NCBI GenBank assembly: GCA_949284985.1
Contig: CASDWY010000021.1
Coordinates: forward strand, 1-64,000
Origin: an uncultured bacterium
GTDB lineage: Bacteria; Cyanobacteriota; Vampirovibrionia; Gastranaerophilales; Gastranaerophilaceae
Reading direction: 5' to 3'
Length of the DNA stretch: 64,000 nucleotides
The position numbers and the translations under genes were made by a program. Below are positions 1-7,758 of this stretch, piece by piece (position 1 is the stretch's first letter; each line of letters starts with the position of its first letter). The notes beneath the pieces were generated by a model. It made no database searches. It had not been told where the DNA came from and saw only the letters and a program-made list of their open reading frames with translations.

Positions 1-54
1 ACCTCCATATTCAAATAAAAATATTTAACTAAAAAAGAGAATAAAAATTCACAC

Positions 55-83
55 AAAAAATCAAGCCTCATTATGTGGCTTGA
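55..83 (-). terminator. Intrinsic terminator of the RNase E/G transcript
   Basis: A 7-bp stem (TCAAGCC at 61-67, GGCTTGA at 77-83) with a 9-nt loop is followed, read on the minus strand, by six U residues (A-run at 55-60). It lies downstream of the minus-strand genes that end at 303, so it probably closes that transcript. Confidence 0.6.
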
Positions 84-88
84 AAAAC

Positions 89-219
89 AACTTGCTAAAT
101 CCTTAAAACCCTTGCTACGACTTAGTATCGGGGGGGGGGGGGCAAGTTAAATGTACAACAGGAGTGTGTTTTAACTTATTAATCATATTAAAACTAAGGT
201 GCATCAAAACTCTCCTGTT
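89..219. repeat. Structured intergenic region with a G13 tract
   Basis: An inverted repeat (AACTTGC at 89-95, GCAAGTT at 142-148) encloses a run of 13 G at 130-142. Immediately after it lies a nested inverted repeat: outer arms AACAGGAG (157-164) and CTCCTGTT (212-219), inner arms GTTTTAA (168-174) and TTAAAAC (188-194). No ORF covers it. Its role is unknown; a long G tract is slippage-prone, and in a draft genome it could also be a sequencing artefact. Confidence 0.5.
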
Positions 220-302
220 TAAGTATTACTTTATTATTTTACAAAACTTTTGTGAAATAATCAATAATTATTAAAGAATTATTTTATTTTTGAGTTAATT
301 TG

Positions 303-611
303 TTACATTTTTGTGCGGTTTAAGAAGTTTGAAACAGCGTCATCAAGGTTTTTTGCAGGTTCTAAGTTATTTGCGTCATAAGTAGTTTTTTCATTGGTTT
401 TTGGATTGTGAAAAAATTTATTGTATAATGATAAGCCTATAAAAATTACTATTGATGAGATTACAACGCCAATCATTGCTAGGATAAATTTTTTCCCTGT
501 AACCAAAATTTCATTAGGAATTGTAACGGCAAAGCAAGGTTGAATTGCCGTTACAAATATAAATAATGTTAGGTATAAACTGTTTTTTAGATTATTCTTC
601 ATTTGAAGCAT
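303..611 (-). CDS. Small predicted membrane protein, unknown function
   Basis: 102-aa protein with a hydrophobic N-terminal segment ending in a signal-peptide-like site (residues about 9-28, QPCFA), then a second strong membrane segment (about 42-64) and a short charged cytoplasmic or periplasmic tail. I do not recognise a family. It overlaps the end of the RNase E/G gene by about 20 nt. The upstream start (611) has a weak purine-rich GAAGAC stretch; the internal Met at 602 has no ribosome-binding site, so translation may depend on coupling to the upstream gene. Position directly behind RNase E/G suggests co-transcription but does not give a function. Confidence 0.6.
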   Translation of the reverse strand: MLQMKNNLKNSLYLTLFIFVTAIQPCFAVTIPNEILVTGKKFILAMIGVVISSIVIFIGLSLYNKFFHNPKTNEKTTYDANNLEPAKNLDDAVSNFLNRTKM

Positions 612-2352
612 TTTTGTCTTCTTTCGATTTTCTTGTACGAGTGGTTTTACGAGGTTTTTTTGTTGTTTTTTTAGGTTTTTCTGCTTTTTCTGGTTGTTGA
701 ATTTCTTTTGTTTGCTCTACATTTGGAGTGGTTTCAGGTTCATTTTGTGGTGTTATTTCTGCTATTGCCGCAGGTTTTTCTTCAGTTAGTATTACATCTG
801 TTTCTGAAGAGTCTTGTACTTTTTTGGTTTGTTTTTTATTTCTTGGAATTTTTCTGCCTTTTGATGGTTTTCTTTGTTGTTTTTTCTCTGTCAAATCTAT
901 TTCTATAACAGTAGGTTCATTAGATATTGTTTCATTTACTGGTATTTCTATAGTTTCAATATTTTCTGTTTGTACAATTTCTTCTTTTATTTCTTCAAGT
1001 TCTTGAGATTCATTTTGTTTTTTATTGAAGTTTTTGTCAAAACGACGTTTATCATTTTTGTTATTTTTATTATTTTGTTTTTGTGCTGTTGGAAGTTTAA
1101 TTTTAGCTGCTTTTGAGCGATATTCTCCTTCAGCAACAGATGATGAAAATGAAAATTCTTCAACAATACATCCTGTTCCTTGGCAGTGTGGGCATTTTTT
1201 TGTAAATACTTCTGATAAACTTTGACCTTGTCTGTGACGAGTAAGTTCAACAAGTCCCAAATCAGAAAGTTGGCCTACTTGTGGTTTGGCTTTATCATTT
1301 TCTAGTGCAAGCTCAAGTTCTTGCATAATAGCGAGTTTGTCTGTCCTGGAGCCCATGTCAATAAAGTCTATTATAACCATGCCCCCGATATTTCTTAGCT
1401 TAAGTTGACGAGCAATTTCATGTACTGCTTCAATATTAGTTTTCACAATTGTTTCATCTTGAGTTGCAGAGCTTGTAAACTTACCGCTATTAACATCTAT
1501 AACAGTTAGAGCTTCTGTTGGTTGAATAAATAAATACCCTCCTGAAGGAAGATTAACTTTAACTTGAAGTGCGGCTTTAATTTCTTTGTGCAACCCTGAG
1601 GCAACTAAAAGTGGCTGAGTGCCTTTATAGGTCTCAACTTTAATATTTTTGTTCATGTTCCAAGCTTGCAGCAGATGAGTTACTCTTTGGTGTGCGAATG
1701 CAGTGTCAACTGTAATTTGTTCAATATCTTCAGAGCATGCTTCGCGGATAACTCTGTACAATAAGTCTTGGTCTCTGTGAATTATACATGGAGCGGTGTG
1801 TGATTCTGCTGCTGTAATAATGGTGTTCCATTTTTCAAGCAACATTTCTAAATCGTCTTGAATTTCAGCTTCGGTTTGTCCTTCTGCCTCTGTTCTAACT
1901 ATTACCCCTACGCCTACAGGTTTTATAAGGTTTACAACAGATTTTAGTCTGGCTCTTTCTTTTTGCGATGTTATTTTTCTGGAAACATTTACACCTGTTT
2001 CTTGTGGCATTAAAACTAAAAATCTTCCAGGTAAGCTTATTTCTGTAGTTACTCTTGGACCTTTGTGTCCTGTTGGCTCTTTTATAACTTGTACTATAAG
2101 ATTTTGGTTAGGTTTAACTTTATCTTTAAGGGCGCCTTTCCCTATAATGTCTTCGGCATGTAAAAATCCCATTTTATCAGAGCCTACGTTAACAAATGCT
2201 GCGTCTATACTTGGTAGTATATTGTCGACTTTGCTCAGATAAACGTCTCCCAGTAAAATTTCTCCTCTTTGTACAAAAAACTCCATTACCTTTTCATCTT
2301 CAAGAACTGCGGCAATATTGTCCCGTTCTGCAATTACAATACTTTTTGTCAT
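592..2352 (-). CDS. rne: Ribonuclease E/G
   Basis: Endoribonuclease of the RNase E/G family, which starts mRNA decay and matures rRNA and tRNA at the 5' monophosphate end of AU-rich RNA. I chose the start at 2352 (MTKSIVIAE) because it aligns with cyanobacterial homologues and has AAAGG 8 nt upstream; a longer reading begins at 2391. Counted from 2352 (586 aa), an S1-like domain spans about residues 22-110, the catalytic metal-binding aspartates are D286 (VIDVNSG) and D329/D332 (IDFIDM), and the zinc-link CPHC is at 387-390 followed by GTG. Residues from about 400 to the end are a Lys/Glu/Thr-rich disordered tail, as in cyanobacterial RNase E, where such tails recruit partners. The E versus G assignment is by family resemblance only. 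Confidence 0.93.
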   Translation of the reverse strand: MTKSIVIAERDNIAAVLEDEKVMEFFVQRGEILLGDVYLSKVDNILPSIDAAFVNVGSDKMGFLHAEDIIGKGALKDKVKPNQNLIVQVIKEPTGHKGPRVTTEISLPGRFLVLMPQETGVNVSRKITSQKERARLKSVVNLIKPVGVGVIVRTEAEGQTEAEIQDDLEMLLEKWNTIITAAESHTAPCIIHRDQDLLYRVIREACSEDIEQITVDTAFAHQRVTHLLQAWNMNKNIKVETYKGTQPLLVASGLHKEIKAALQVKVNLPSGGYLFIQPTEALTVIDVNSGKFTSSATQDETIVKTNIEAVHEIARQLKLRNIGGMVIIDFIDMGSRTDKLAIMQELELALENDKAKPQVGQLSDLGLVELTRHRQGQSLSEVFTKKCPHCQGTGCIVEEFSFSSSVAEGEYRSKAAKIKLPTAQKQNNKNNKNDKRRFDKNFNKKQNESQELEEIKEEIVQTENIETIEIPVNETISNEPTVIEIDLTEKKQQRKPSKGRKIPRNKKQTKKVQDSSETDVILTEEKPAAIAEITPQNEPETTPNVEQTKEIQQPEKAEKPKKTTKKPRKTTRTRKSKEDKNASNEE

Positions 2353-2392
2353 ATTAAGCCTTTCTTTAAATTTTTTAAATCCCATTAGCATA

Positions 2393-2555
2393 ATTTTACC
2401 TGCTTTTTATAAACCATTACTTTTGATTGTTATAAGTGGTTTGGGATTTTATATTTAATTGTTATACATCTTTTATTTTCTTCTATTGATGAAAAAACAT
2501 CGGAAGAATATATTTACAAAACAAATATACAACAAACTAATCTTTTTGAAAAGAT
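2393..2555 (-). promoter_or_regulatory. Leader of the RNase E/G gene
   Basis: About 160 nt without a gene lie between the 115-aa gene and RNase E/G. A near-perfect palindrome AATCTTTT/AAAAGATT at 2537-2554 follows the stop codon of the upstream gene but has no U tract. Closer to RNase E/G, arms near 2411-2445 (AAACC...ACTT with AAGTGGTTT) could form a leader hairpin. RNase E genes are often self-regulated through 5'-leader structure; that role here is only an inference. Confidence 0.3.
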
Positions 2556-2903
2556 TTAAGCTGGTTCATTCGGTTTGTATTTGTCAATATCTATAATTGT
2601 GCCGTTGAGTTCATTTTTGTCAAACAATGAGATAAACTCAACAAGCTTGTCATAAGGTACGTTATAGTTGTATAAAGAATATTTTTTGTTTTTTGGTCTG
2701 ATGACTCTAACTATGTATGAAAATTTTTCTGCGTTTTCTATTAAATTTTTTTTGTTAAAATCATAGCCGTTAACATCCTCATCAAGCCTAACGTAGCTAA
2801 CTCCGGCAAAAAACTTTATTGCAGGTGAATTTTCTTGCAAAGTTTTTTCAACTTTTGCAGCTTTAAAGATATTTATAACCTTCTCATTTATTTTTTCATC
2901 CAT
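2556..2903 (-). CDS. Hypothetical 115-aa protein
   Basis: Small soluble-looking acidic protein with no signal peptide, membrane segment or cysteine motif that I recognise. It has an alternating charged and aromatic pattern (YVRLDED, YIVRVIRP, YSLYNY), compatible with a compact alpha/beta fold. The ATG at 2903 is preceded by TATAAT (2910-2915 on the minus strand) with exactly 6 nt between hexamer and start and no Shine-Dalgarno sequence, so the mRNA is probably leaderless. It is transcribed in the same direction as RNase E/G, 200 nt upstream of it. Confidence 0.65.
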   Translation of the reverse strand: MDEKINEKVINIFKAAKVEKTLQENSPAIKFFAGVSYVRLDEDVNGYDFNKKNLIENAEKFSYIVRVIRPKNKKYSLYNYNVPYDKLVEFISLFDKNELNGTIIDIDKYKPNEPA

Positions 2904-2909
2904 ATGTTC

Positions 2910-2915
2910 ATTATA
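2910..2915 (-). promoter_or_regulatory. -10 element giving a leaderless mRNA
   Basis: On the minus strand TATAAT is followed by GAACAT and then the ATG at 2903. A transcript starting 6-7 nt after the hexamer would begin at the start codon. No convincing -35 is seen at the usual distance. Confidence 0.5.
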
Positions 2916-2974
2916 AATTAACTTTAAAGTAAATCCAGTATTTTAAGAATTTGTAACGTAAACGTGTTGATTAT

Positions 2975-3010
2975 AAAAAAACTCTCCTACCTTGATGGTG
3001 GAGAGTTTTT
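2975..3010 (-). terminator. Intrinsic terminator of the HEAT-repeat gene
   Basis: ACTCTCC (2981-2987) and GGAGAGT (3000-3006) form a stem whose arms extend through ACC/GGT with a bulge. It is flanked by an A-run and a T-run, so it can terminate on both strands; the only gene reading into it is the minus-strand gene ending at 3028. Confidence 0.75.
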
Positions 3011-3027
3011 TTCTCTGTCTATTACAT

Positions 3028-4284
3028 CTAGATTTGAGAAAGTTTGTTTAATGCTTCTGTAGCAACAGCTTGAACGTTTGGATCTGCATCTTTTTGAGAT
3101 TGTTCAAACATAGTCTTTAACAATGCTTTGTTTTCCGGAGCTGCTATGTAAGAAAGTGCTGCAAGGGCTGATGCTCTTAACATAGGATTTTCATCGGCTT
3201 TCGCTATTTTTACTATGTCATTGATCATCGGAAGATCTTTTAGTTCAAGTTTTGTACCTTGAGCTTTTTCTACTTCTGTGCTTAAGAGTTTTTGCAGAAT
3301 TGCTACTGTGTATAGTGCAAATTGTTTGTTACGTTCTGCTATTTCCATTTCAGATATTTGATTAGCAGAAGTTGTTTCTTCAGGAGTTAGTTTTTCACCT
3401 GAAATTAATTTTTGTCTGAGTTTAAGCTGTTCCGGAGTAGGTGCTTGCATATCTTTTGTGTCACGTTTAATGATATTAGCAAGGGCATCCATTATTTGTG
3501 TATCTAAAAGTTGAGTTGCAGCTTTAGGGTTTGATTGAGCTGTTTCAGCAATTGACTCAATAGCTGCTAGTTGTGTATCTGGGTTTGTTGAATTAAGTTT
3601 AGAAATAACTTGGTTTAAATCAACATTTACAGGAGTAGATGCCGGGGTTTCAACTTTAGGAGCTTGAGCTTCTGCAGTTGCTGTTGCTTCAGCTTGAACC
3701 GGAGTTTGTGCAACTGTAGGGGCTTGTTCGCTTACAACCGGTGTAGGAGCTGGAATTGCAGCTGGGGGAACCGGAACTACAATCGGTGATTGCGGTGCAT
3801 TTATAATTTGAGGTTGATTTGTTAGAACAGGTTGTGGAACAACTACAGATGGCGGAACAATAATTGGTTGCACCTGTTTATGTTCTGCGGGTGCCGGGTG
3901 TGCCGGTGCTACAGGAGCTGTCACCGGAGCTGGTGGTGCAGGTGGTGCAACAGGAATTTGTCCAACTACTTGAGGCGCAACAGGAATAGGATTAATTACT
4001 TGTTGTGCTACTGGAGTTGGCATTATATAAGGTTGTGCCATCTGTGTGGCATACATTGGTGTTGTCAATGCCGCATTAGGTACATAAGGTGCGTATGCGC
4101 TTGCTTGTGGTATTGCATAAGGACTGTATGTCGTTGAAGGTTGGTTGCTTGTATATGGATTGTGTATGTCAATCTTTACTGCGTTGCTTTGTGGTAATGT
4201 TTGTGAAGCGTATGATGTCTGTGGCATAGGTATGCTTGACATTAACGGATACACTTGTGGAGTAATTGTTAGTGGTTGAGTCAT
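3028..4284 (-). CDS. Pro/Ala-rich protein with C-terminal HEAT-like repeats
   Basis: 418-aa protein in two parts. Residues 1 to about 225 are a disordered Pro/Ala/Gln/Tyr-rich region with many PVAP- and PQ-type motifs and no signal peptide. Residues about 225-418 are helical and look like HEAT/armadillo repeats (for example NPDTQLAAIESIAETAQSN and ENPMLRASALAALSYIAAPE), a scaffold fold that binds proteins. A good ribosome-binding site (AAGGGG, spacing about 6) fixes the start. It is a single-gene unit with its own terminator. The role is unknown; the layout suggests an adaptor in which the repeat domain binds a partner and the Pro-rich arm acts as a flexible linker. Confidence 0.75.
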   Translation of the reverse strand: MTQPLTITPQVYPLMSSIPMPQTSYASQTLPQSNAVKIDIHNPYTSNQPSTTYSPYAIPQASAYAPYVPNAALTTPMYATQMAQPYIMPTPVAQQVINPIPVAPQVVGQIPVAPPAPPAPVTAPVAPAHPAPAEHKQVQPIIVPPSVVVPQPVLTNQPQIINAPQSPIVVPVPPAAIPAPTPVVSEQAPTVAQTPVQAEATATAEAQAPKVETPASTPVNVDLNQVISKLNSTNPDTQLAAIESIAETAQSNPKAATQLLDTQIMDALANIIKRDTKDMQAPTPEQLKLRQKLISGEKLTPEETTSANQISEMEIAERNKQFALYTVAILQKLLSTEVEKAQGTKLELKDLPMINDIVKIAKADENPMLRASALAALSYIAAPENKALLKTMFEQSQKDADPNVQAVATEALNKLSQI

Positions 4285-4451
4285 TTTGTTCCCCTTATCT
4301 AGATGTAAAGTATATTTTTTATATCACACTTATAATAATTCTACTTTATAAATAATTCTAAAGGTTTTTTCTTGCCCTTTTTTTTTGTTAATTTAATATT
4401 TTGTTACAATTGATTAGTTTTGATTATATTGTTTTGTGACAATATAAAAGA

Positions 4452-4475
4452 AAAGACGCCATGTTTGACGTCTTT
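4452..4475 (-). terminator. Probable terminator of rpiB
   Basis: AAAGACG (4452-4458) pairs with CGTCTTT (4469-4475), extendable by CA/TG past one mismatch. Read on the minus strand the stem is followed by a T-rich stretch. It lies 26 nt past the rpiB stop codon. Confidence 0.6.
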
Positions 4476-4500
4476 AAATTTTATAAAATAATTGTAATTA

Positions 4501-4935
4501 TTACTCAATCATATCAAGTCTGCGCTTATGGCGTCCGCCTTCAAACCCAGTTTTAAGCCACATATCAACAATATCAAGTGCTAAGTGTTCACCTATAACT
4601 CTTTCTCCAATGCAAAGTATATTAGCATTGTTGTGGGCTCTGGATACACGAGCTGAGTAGGTATCAGAAATTGTTACTGCTCTTACACCCTTAACCTTGT
4701 TTGCGGCAATTGCCATGCCAAGACCTGTTCCGCAAATAAGTATACCGCGGTCAAATTTTTTGGCTGCAATATCGTTAGCTACTGCCTTTGCAATCTCAGG
4801 ATAGTCGCTTGACTCAAAAACATATATTCCGTAATCTTTATACTCAATTCCCCTTGCCTTAAGGTAATCAATAACTTTGCCTTTAAGGTTAAATCCGCCG
4901 TGGTCACATCCAATTGCAATTTTTAACTTTTCCAT
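4501..4935 (-). CDS. rpiB: Ribose-5-phosphate isomerase B
   Basis: Interconverts ribose 5-phosphate and ribulose 5-phosphate in the pentose phosphate pathway; RpiB/LacAB family, cytoplasmic. The start at 4935 (MEKLKIAIG) has GGAGG with 5-6 nt spacing and matches the family N-terminus; an in-frame upstream ATG at 4959 is unlikely. In the 144-aa product the signature residues are visible: D11-H12 (GCDHGG), the catalytic C68 in ICGTGLGM, and H101-N102 in SRAHNNANIL, which bind the substrate ring oxygen and phosphate. Length is typical. It is expressed divergently from the DUF374 gene from overlapping promoters. Confidence 0.96.
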   Translation of the reverse strand: MEKLKIAIGCDHGGFNLKGKVIDYLKARGIEYKDYGIYVFESSDYPEIAKAVANDIAAKKFDRGILICGTGLGMAIAANKVKGVRAVTISDTYSARVSRAHNNANILCIGERVIGEHLALDIVDMWLKTGFEGGRHKRRLDMIE

Positions 4936-4964
4936 TTTTACCTCCAAATAATAATGCACAGTTT

Positions 4965-5014
4965 ATTATAGCATTTTTTAACAATTTAACAAATAAAAAT
5001 TTTTATCATATAAT
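4965..5014. promoter_or_regulatory. Divergent promoters for rpiB and the DUF374 gene
   Basis: Plus strand: TTAACA at 4986-4991, a 17-bp spacer and TATAAT at 5009-5014, 6 nt before the ATG at 5021, so the mRNA should start at or next to the start codon. Minus strand: TATAAT (4965-4970) with TTGTTA about 16 bp upstream (4987-4992), giving a normal leader with a GGAGG site for rpiB. The two -35 boxes overlap, so the promoters may compete. Confidence 0.7.
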
Positions 5015-5020
5015 TAAGCA

Positions 5021-5665
5021 ATGGAAAAATTTAAAATTAATATTTTATGTTCATTAGTTTTTGCACTTTTTAAAAGCTTATCTTATGTAGTTAAGTTTAA
5101 GCCTGTTAACGTACCTGAGATTGACCAATTTATAATAGCATTATGGCATGCGCATCAGTGTGTTTTGTATGGGGTTAAAAACAAGCATTTGTTAAATGTT
5201 CTAATAAGTAAATCTAACGATGGCGAAATTGTAGCACGTGCTGCTGAAGGATTAGGATTAAAAACTATTCGTGGTTCGTATGGGAGAAAAGGTGCAGAAG
5301 CAACATTAAAACTTATTGAAAAACTTGAGCAAGGCGAAAATATAGCTATTACAGTCGATGGACCTAAGGGACCTGCAAGAGTTGTTAAGAAAGGTATTGT
5401 AAATATTGCTAAAATATCTCAAGTTCCGATTATCCCCCTTGTATGGCATTCGGCTTCTAAGTGCTTTTTGAAATTTAGCTCTTGGGATTCTTTTAGGTTT
5501 CCTATGGGCGCAATGCAAACTGTGGCCTTGTATGGTGATCCAATTTACGTTCCATCCGATTGTGATGAGGATGGGATAGAGTTTTACCGCAAAAAAGTAG
5601 AGGATGAGCTGCATCGTATTGAAAAAAATTTGCTTGAAAATTATGATGAGTATTTGAAGTCTTAG
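5021..5665 (+). CDS. DUF374 family lysophospholipid acyltransferase-like protein
   Basis: 214-aa protein of the DUF374 (LPLAT-like) family, found in Gram-negative envelopes and thought to acylate a lipid or lipid A-Kdo related substrate at the inner membrane. An N-terminal amphipathic or hydrophobic segment (about 8-25) is followed by WHAHQ (42-46, the family equivalent of the acyltransferase His motif), SKSNDGE (63-69), IRGS (83-86) and DGPKGP (113-118). There is no Shine-Dalgarno sequence; the promoter position points to a leaderless message. The lipid A genes lpxI-lpxB later in the window fit a Gram-negative outer membrane. The substrate cannot be told from sequence. Confidence 0.85.
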   Translation: MEKFKINILCSLVFALFKSLSYVVKFKPVNVPEIDQFIIALWHAHQCVLYGVKNKHLLNVLISKSNDGEIVARAAEGLGLKTIRGSYGRKGAEATLKLIEKLEQGENIAITVDGPKGPARVVKKGIVNIAKISQVPIIPLVWHSASKCFLKFSSWDSFRFPMGAMQTVALYGDPIYVPSDCDEDGIEFYRKKVEDELHRIEKNLLENYDEYLKS

Positions 5666-5864
5666 ATGTATTTTAACAATTTGTTACAATTAATTTTAAG
5701 CTAAAAATAAATAACTATTATTTCACTCATATTTATATTGTATATACTAAATATATAATATACCTTGTATTTTATTAATTCGGTTTTATTTAGTGATTTT
5801 TGTGGGGCAATATATTATAAAAATATTATTTTAATAATATATAAGAAACAGATATTTCTCAAAT

Positions 5865-5960
5865 AAGAGAGAGGCTGGAAAAAAAGAATTAATGACCGAA
5901 AGGTTATTCTAATGGAACGGGAATAGGTATTTTAAGAGGCAAATGCCTCTTTATTTTTTT
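5865..5960 (+). ncRNA. Candidate small structured RNA, part 1
   Basis: In the 488-nt gap between the acyltransferase and the cyclase there is no credible ORF, but the sequence is structured. AATGACC-GAAA-GGTTATT (5891-5908) forms a 7-bp GNRA hairpin with one G-U pair, followed by an unpaired AACGGG stretch and then a strong intrinsic terminator ending at 5960. The 5' end is not defined. I compared it by eye with 6S, tmRNA, SRP, RNase P and common riboswitch signatures and found no match. It could be an independent small RNA or a long 3' region of the acyltransferase transcript. Confidence 0.45.
5934..5960 (+). terminator. Strong intrinsic terminator
   Basis: Perfect 7-bp stem AAGAGGC/GCCTCTT (5934-5940, 5945-5951), loop AAAT, then TATTTTTTT. 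Confidence 0.85.
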
Positions 5961-6023
5961 GCGACTACATCGAATGGATGATATTTTTAAAGATATTGCC
6001 TTGTTTTGTCGTAAATAAAATTG

Positions 6024-6094
6024 TTAGGGCGAATGCCCGATACAACCTCCTCCCCAAGTCTAGTAGCCGCCCTTTAAGTGGACGGCTTTTTTTT
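6024..6094 (+). ncRNA. Candidate Yfr1-like small RNA
   Basis: Two hairpins flank a C-rich single-stranded tract. The first is TTGT...GGGC-GAAT-GCCC...ACAA (about 6021-6044), the second is the terminator at 6065-6087, and between them lies CCTCCTCCCC (6045-6054), complementary to Shine-Dalgarno sequences. Cyanobacterial Yfr1 has the same plan: two stem-loops around an unpaired CU-rich motif that pairs with target ribosome-binding sites. The sequence is not Yfr1 itself and I see no clear promoter, so the 5' end could lie further upstream (TTGCGAC/GTCGTAA arms at 5959-5965 and 6008-6014). Confidence 0.45.
6065..6094 (+). terminator. Strong intrinsic terminator
   Basis: Stem AGCCGCCC/GGACGGCT (6065-6072, 6080-6087; one mismatch), 7-nt loop, followed by a run of eight T. 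Confidence 0.85.
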
Positions 6095-6153
6095 ATACTT
6101 TAAATTAATGATGCCTTTTTAAATAATTGTAGTATTATATTTACAGAGGGATC

Positions 6154-7758
6154 ATGGGACAAGATATATCTAATAAAATAGAAAATATTCAAAAGAACTT
6201 TATTGAGCTCAATAATATGTTTGAGTTAAGTATTATTGCCAATCAAGCAACTGATTTGTCTGATTTTATTGATAAGGTTTCTGATTTCATTCATCTTTCT
6301 TTAGGTGTTGAGGATGTATTGTTTTTTCTTCCTGAGGGTCAAATTTTTACAGTAGTTAATGGCTCTACTTTTATGGAGCTATCTGATAATAACGATGGTT
6401 TTTGGAAACTTTTACAGGAGGGTGAGTTAATAAGGTTTGTTAGCTCGACCGGGGAAACTCTGTACAAATCATTTATTGAGTCAAACGGACTTAAAAAGAT
6501 TGATACTCATTATTTACGCGGATTTAATAAAGACGGTATTCTTATAGGAATTTGTTCGATTGGTTCAAAAGCAGGAGATGTTCATTTAACTGATGATGAG
6601 TGCGTGTATTTAAATAAAATCTTAAGTTACGTTGAGCCAATTTTATATAAATTTATAAAGAGAGATAATCAGCAAAAGGACATGAAGCGTATTTACAAAA
6701 CGTTGCATAATGTATCGATTTTGTACAATATATCGCAGGCTATGAATTTTATTGATGATTTAAAACGTTTGTTGAACATTATATTGGACAAAGCTTTGGA
6801 AACAATATACGCAGAAAAAGGCTCTTTGATGTTGTATGATTTTGCGGAAAACGTTTTACAAGTAAAGGTAGTGTATGGTTTGCCTGATAAAAAGGTAGAA
6901 GACGATATAAATTCTGGTGTTATCGAATGCGCAAAGATTAGAGCGGGTGAGGGTATTGCAGGGATGGTTTTTGCAAATAAAAAATCCGTTATTTCTAATC
7001 TAGGGCAAAATGATCCCAGGTTTAAGGATTTTGCTTCATCTACAACAAATGTAAATTCATTACTATGTGTACCTTTAATAGCAAAAGGAGAGGCGATAGG
7101 AGTTGTTAATATTACTAACAAGAAAAATAACCAGCTTTTTAATAAACAAGATTTAGAGTTTATGGAAGCATTGGCAAATCAAGCGGCTATTGCTATTGAC
7201 AATGCAAAGTTGTATGAATTGGCAACAAAAGACGGTTTGACTAAATTATATACTCATCGTCACTTTTTCACTATGTTAGATACGGAGATAAAGCGTGCGC
7301 AGAGGTATAATCATGTTTTGTCCGTACTGATGATGGACATAGATGATTTTAAGCAAGTTAATGATACTTATGGGCATGCAGCCGGAGATAAAGTTTTGCG
7401 CGAAGTTGCAGCAATTATAGGTAAGACTGTTAGAAAAATTGACATGCCTGCCAGATATGGCGGAGAAGAATTTGCAGTTATATTACCGGAGACAAAGGGT
7501 CAGGAGGCTGTTGTTATAGCGCATAGACTTCGTAACCGTATACAAAATTTAGAAATAACCTTAAATGATGGTACTCTTTTGAAAATTACTGTGAGCGTCG
7601 GTATTGCTTCGTTCCCGGATGCTGGTCAAGACGAGCTCACTATTATGGAATTTGCAGATAAAGCTTTGTATGAATCAAAGAAAAAAGGTAAAAATTGTGT
7701 TCATTTGTATATGGAAGAGAAATATACGCTAATACCTTTTGAAGATAAATATGCATAA
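6154..7758 (+). CDS. GAF-domain diguanylate cyclase
   Basis: 534-aa signalling enzyme predicted to make cyclic di-GMP from two GTP. Order: an N-terminal divergent GAF-like region (about 10-165), a second, clearer GAF domain (about 195-350, with GEGIAGMV and LCVPLIAKGEAIGVV), and a GGDEF domain (about 365-525). The active-site signature is GGEEF at 436-440, and the allosteric product-binding RxxD site is intact as RKID (427-430), five residues before it, so product inhibition is expected. There are no membrane segments, so the sensor is cytosolic. The start has GAGGG about 4 nt upstream. No c-di-GMP phosphodiesterase or effector is adjacent. Confidence 0.93.
   Translation: MGQDISNKIENIQKNFIELNNMFELSIIANQATDLSDFIDKVSDFIHLSLGVEDVLFFLPEGQIFTVVNGSTFMELSDNNDGFWKLLQEGELIRFVSSTGETLYKSFIESNGLKKIDTHYLRGFNKDGILIGICSIGSKAGDVHLTDDECVYLNKILSYVEPILYKFIKRDNQQKDMKRIYKTLHNVSILYNISQAMNFIDDLKRLLNIILDKALETIYAEKGSLMLYDFAENVLQVKVVYGLPDKKVEDDINSGVIECAKIRAGEGIAGMVFANKKSVISNLGQNDPRFKDFASSTTNVNSLLCVPLIAKGEAIGVVNITNKKNNQLFNKQDLEFMEALANQAAIAIDNAKLYELATKDGLTKLYTHRHFFTMLDTEIKRAQRYNHVLSVLMMDIDDFKQVNDTYGHAAGDKVLREVAAIIGKTVRKIDMPARYGGEEFAVILPETKGQEAVVIAHRLRNRIQNLEITLNDGTLLKITVSVGIASFPDAGQDELTIMEFADKALYESKKKGKNCVHLYMEEKYTLIPFEDKYA

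Noticed and set aside
708-1253. Several ORFs overlapping the 3' part of RNase E/G in other frames
   Set aside because: They lie opposite or out of frame with the Lys/Glu-rich tail of a clear gene; they have biased, low-complexity sequence and no ribosome-binding sites.
2353-2391. Longer N-terminus for RNase E/G
   Set aside because: The extra 13 residues do not match the family and lack a ribosome-binding site, whereas the ATG at 2352 has AAAGG.
3832-4137. Trp/Arg/Cys-rich plus-strand ORF of 101 codons
   Set aside because: It is the antisense of the Pro/Ala-rich region of the HEAT-repeat gene; the odd composition is explained by reading Pro codons backwards.
5865-6094. 6S RNA, tmRNA, RNase P RNA, SRP RNA or c-di-GMP riboswitch
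   Set aside because: None of the conserved cores I know for these is visible, and a riboswitch for the downstream cyclase is unlikely because a terminator and a separate promoter lie between.
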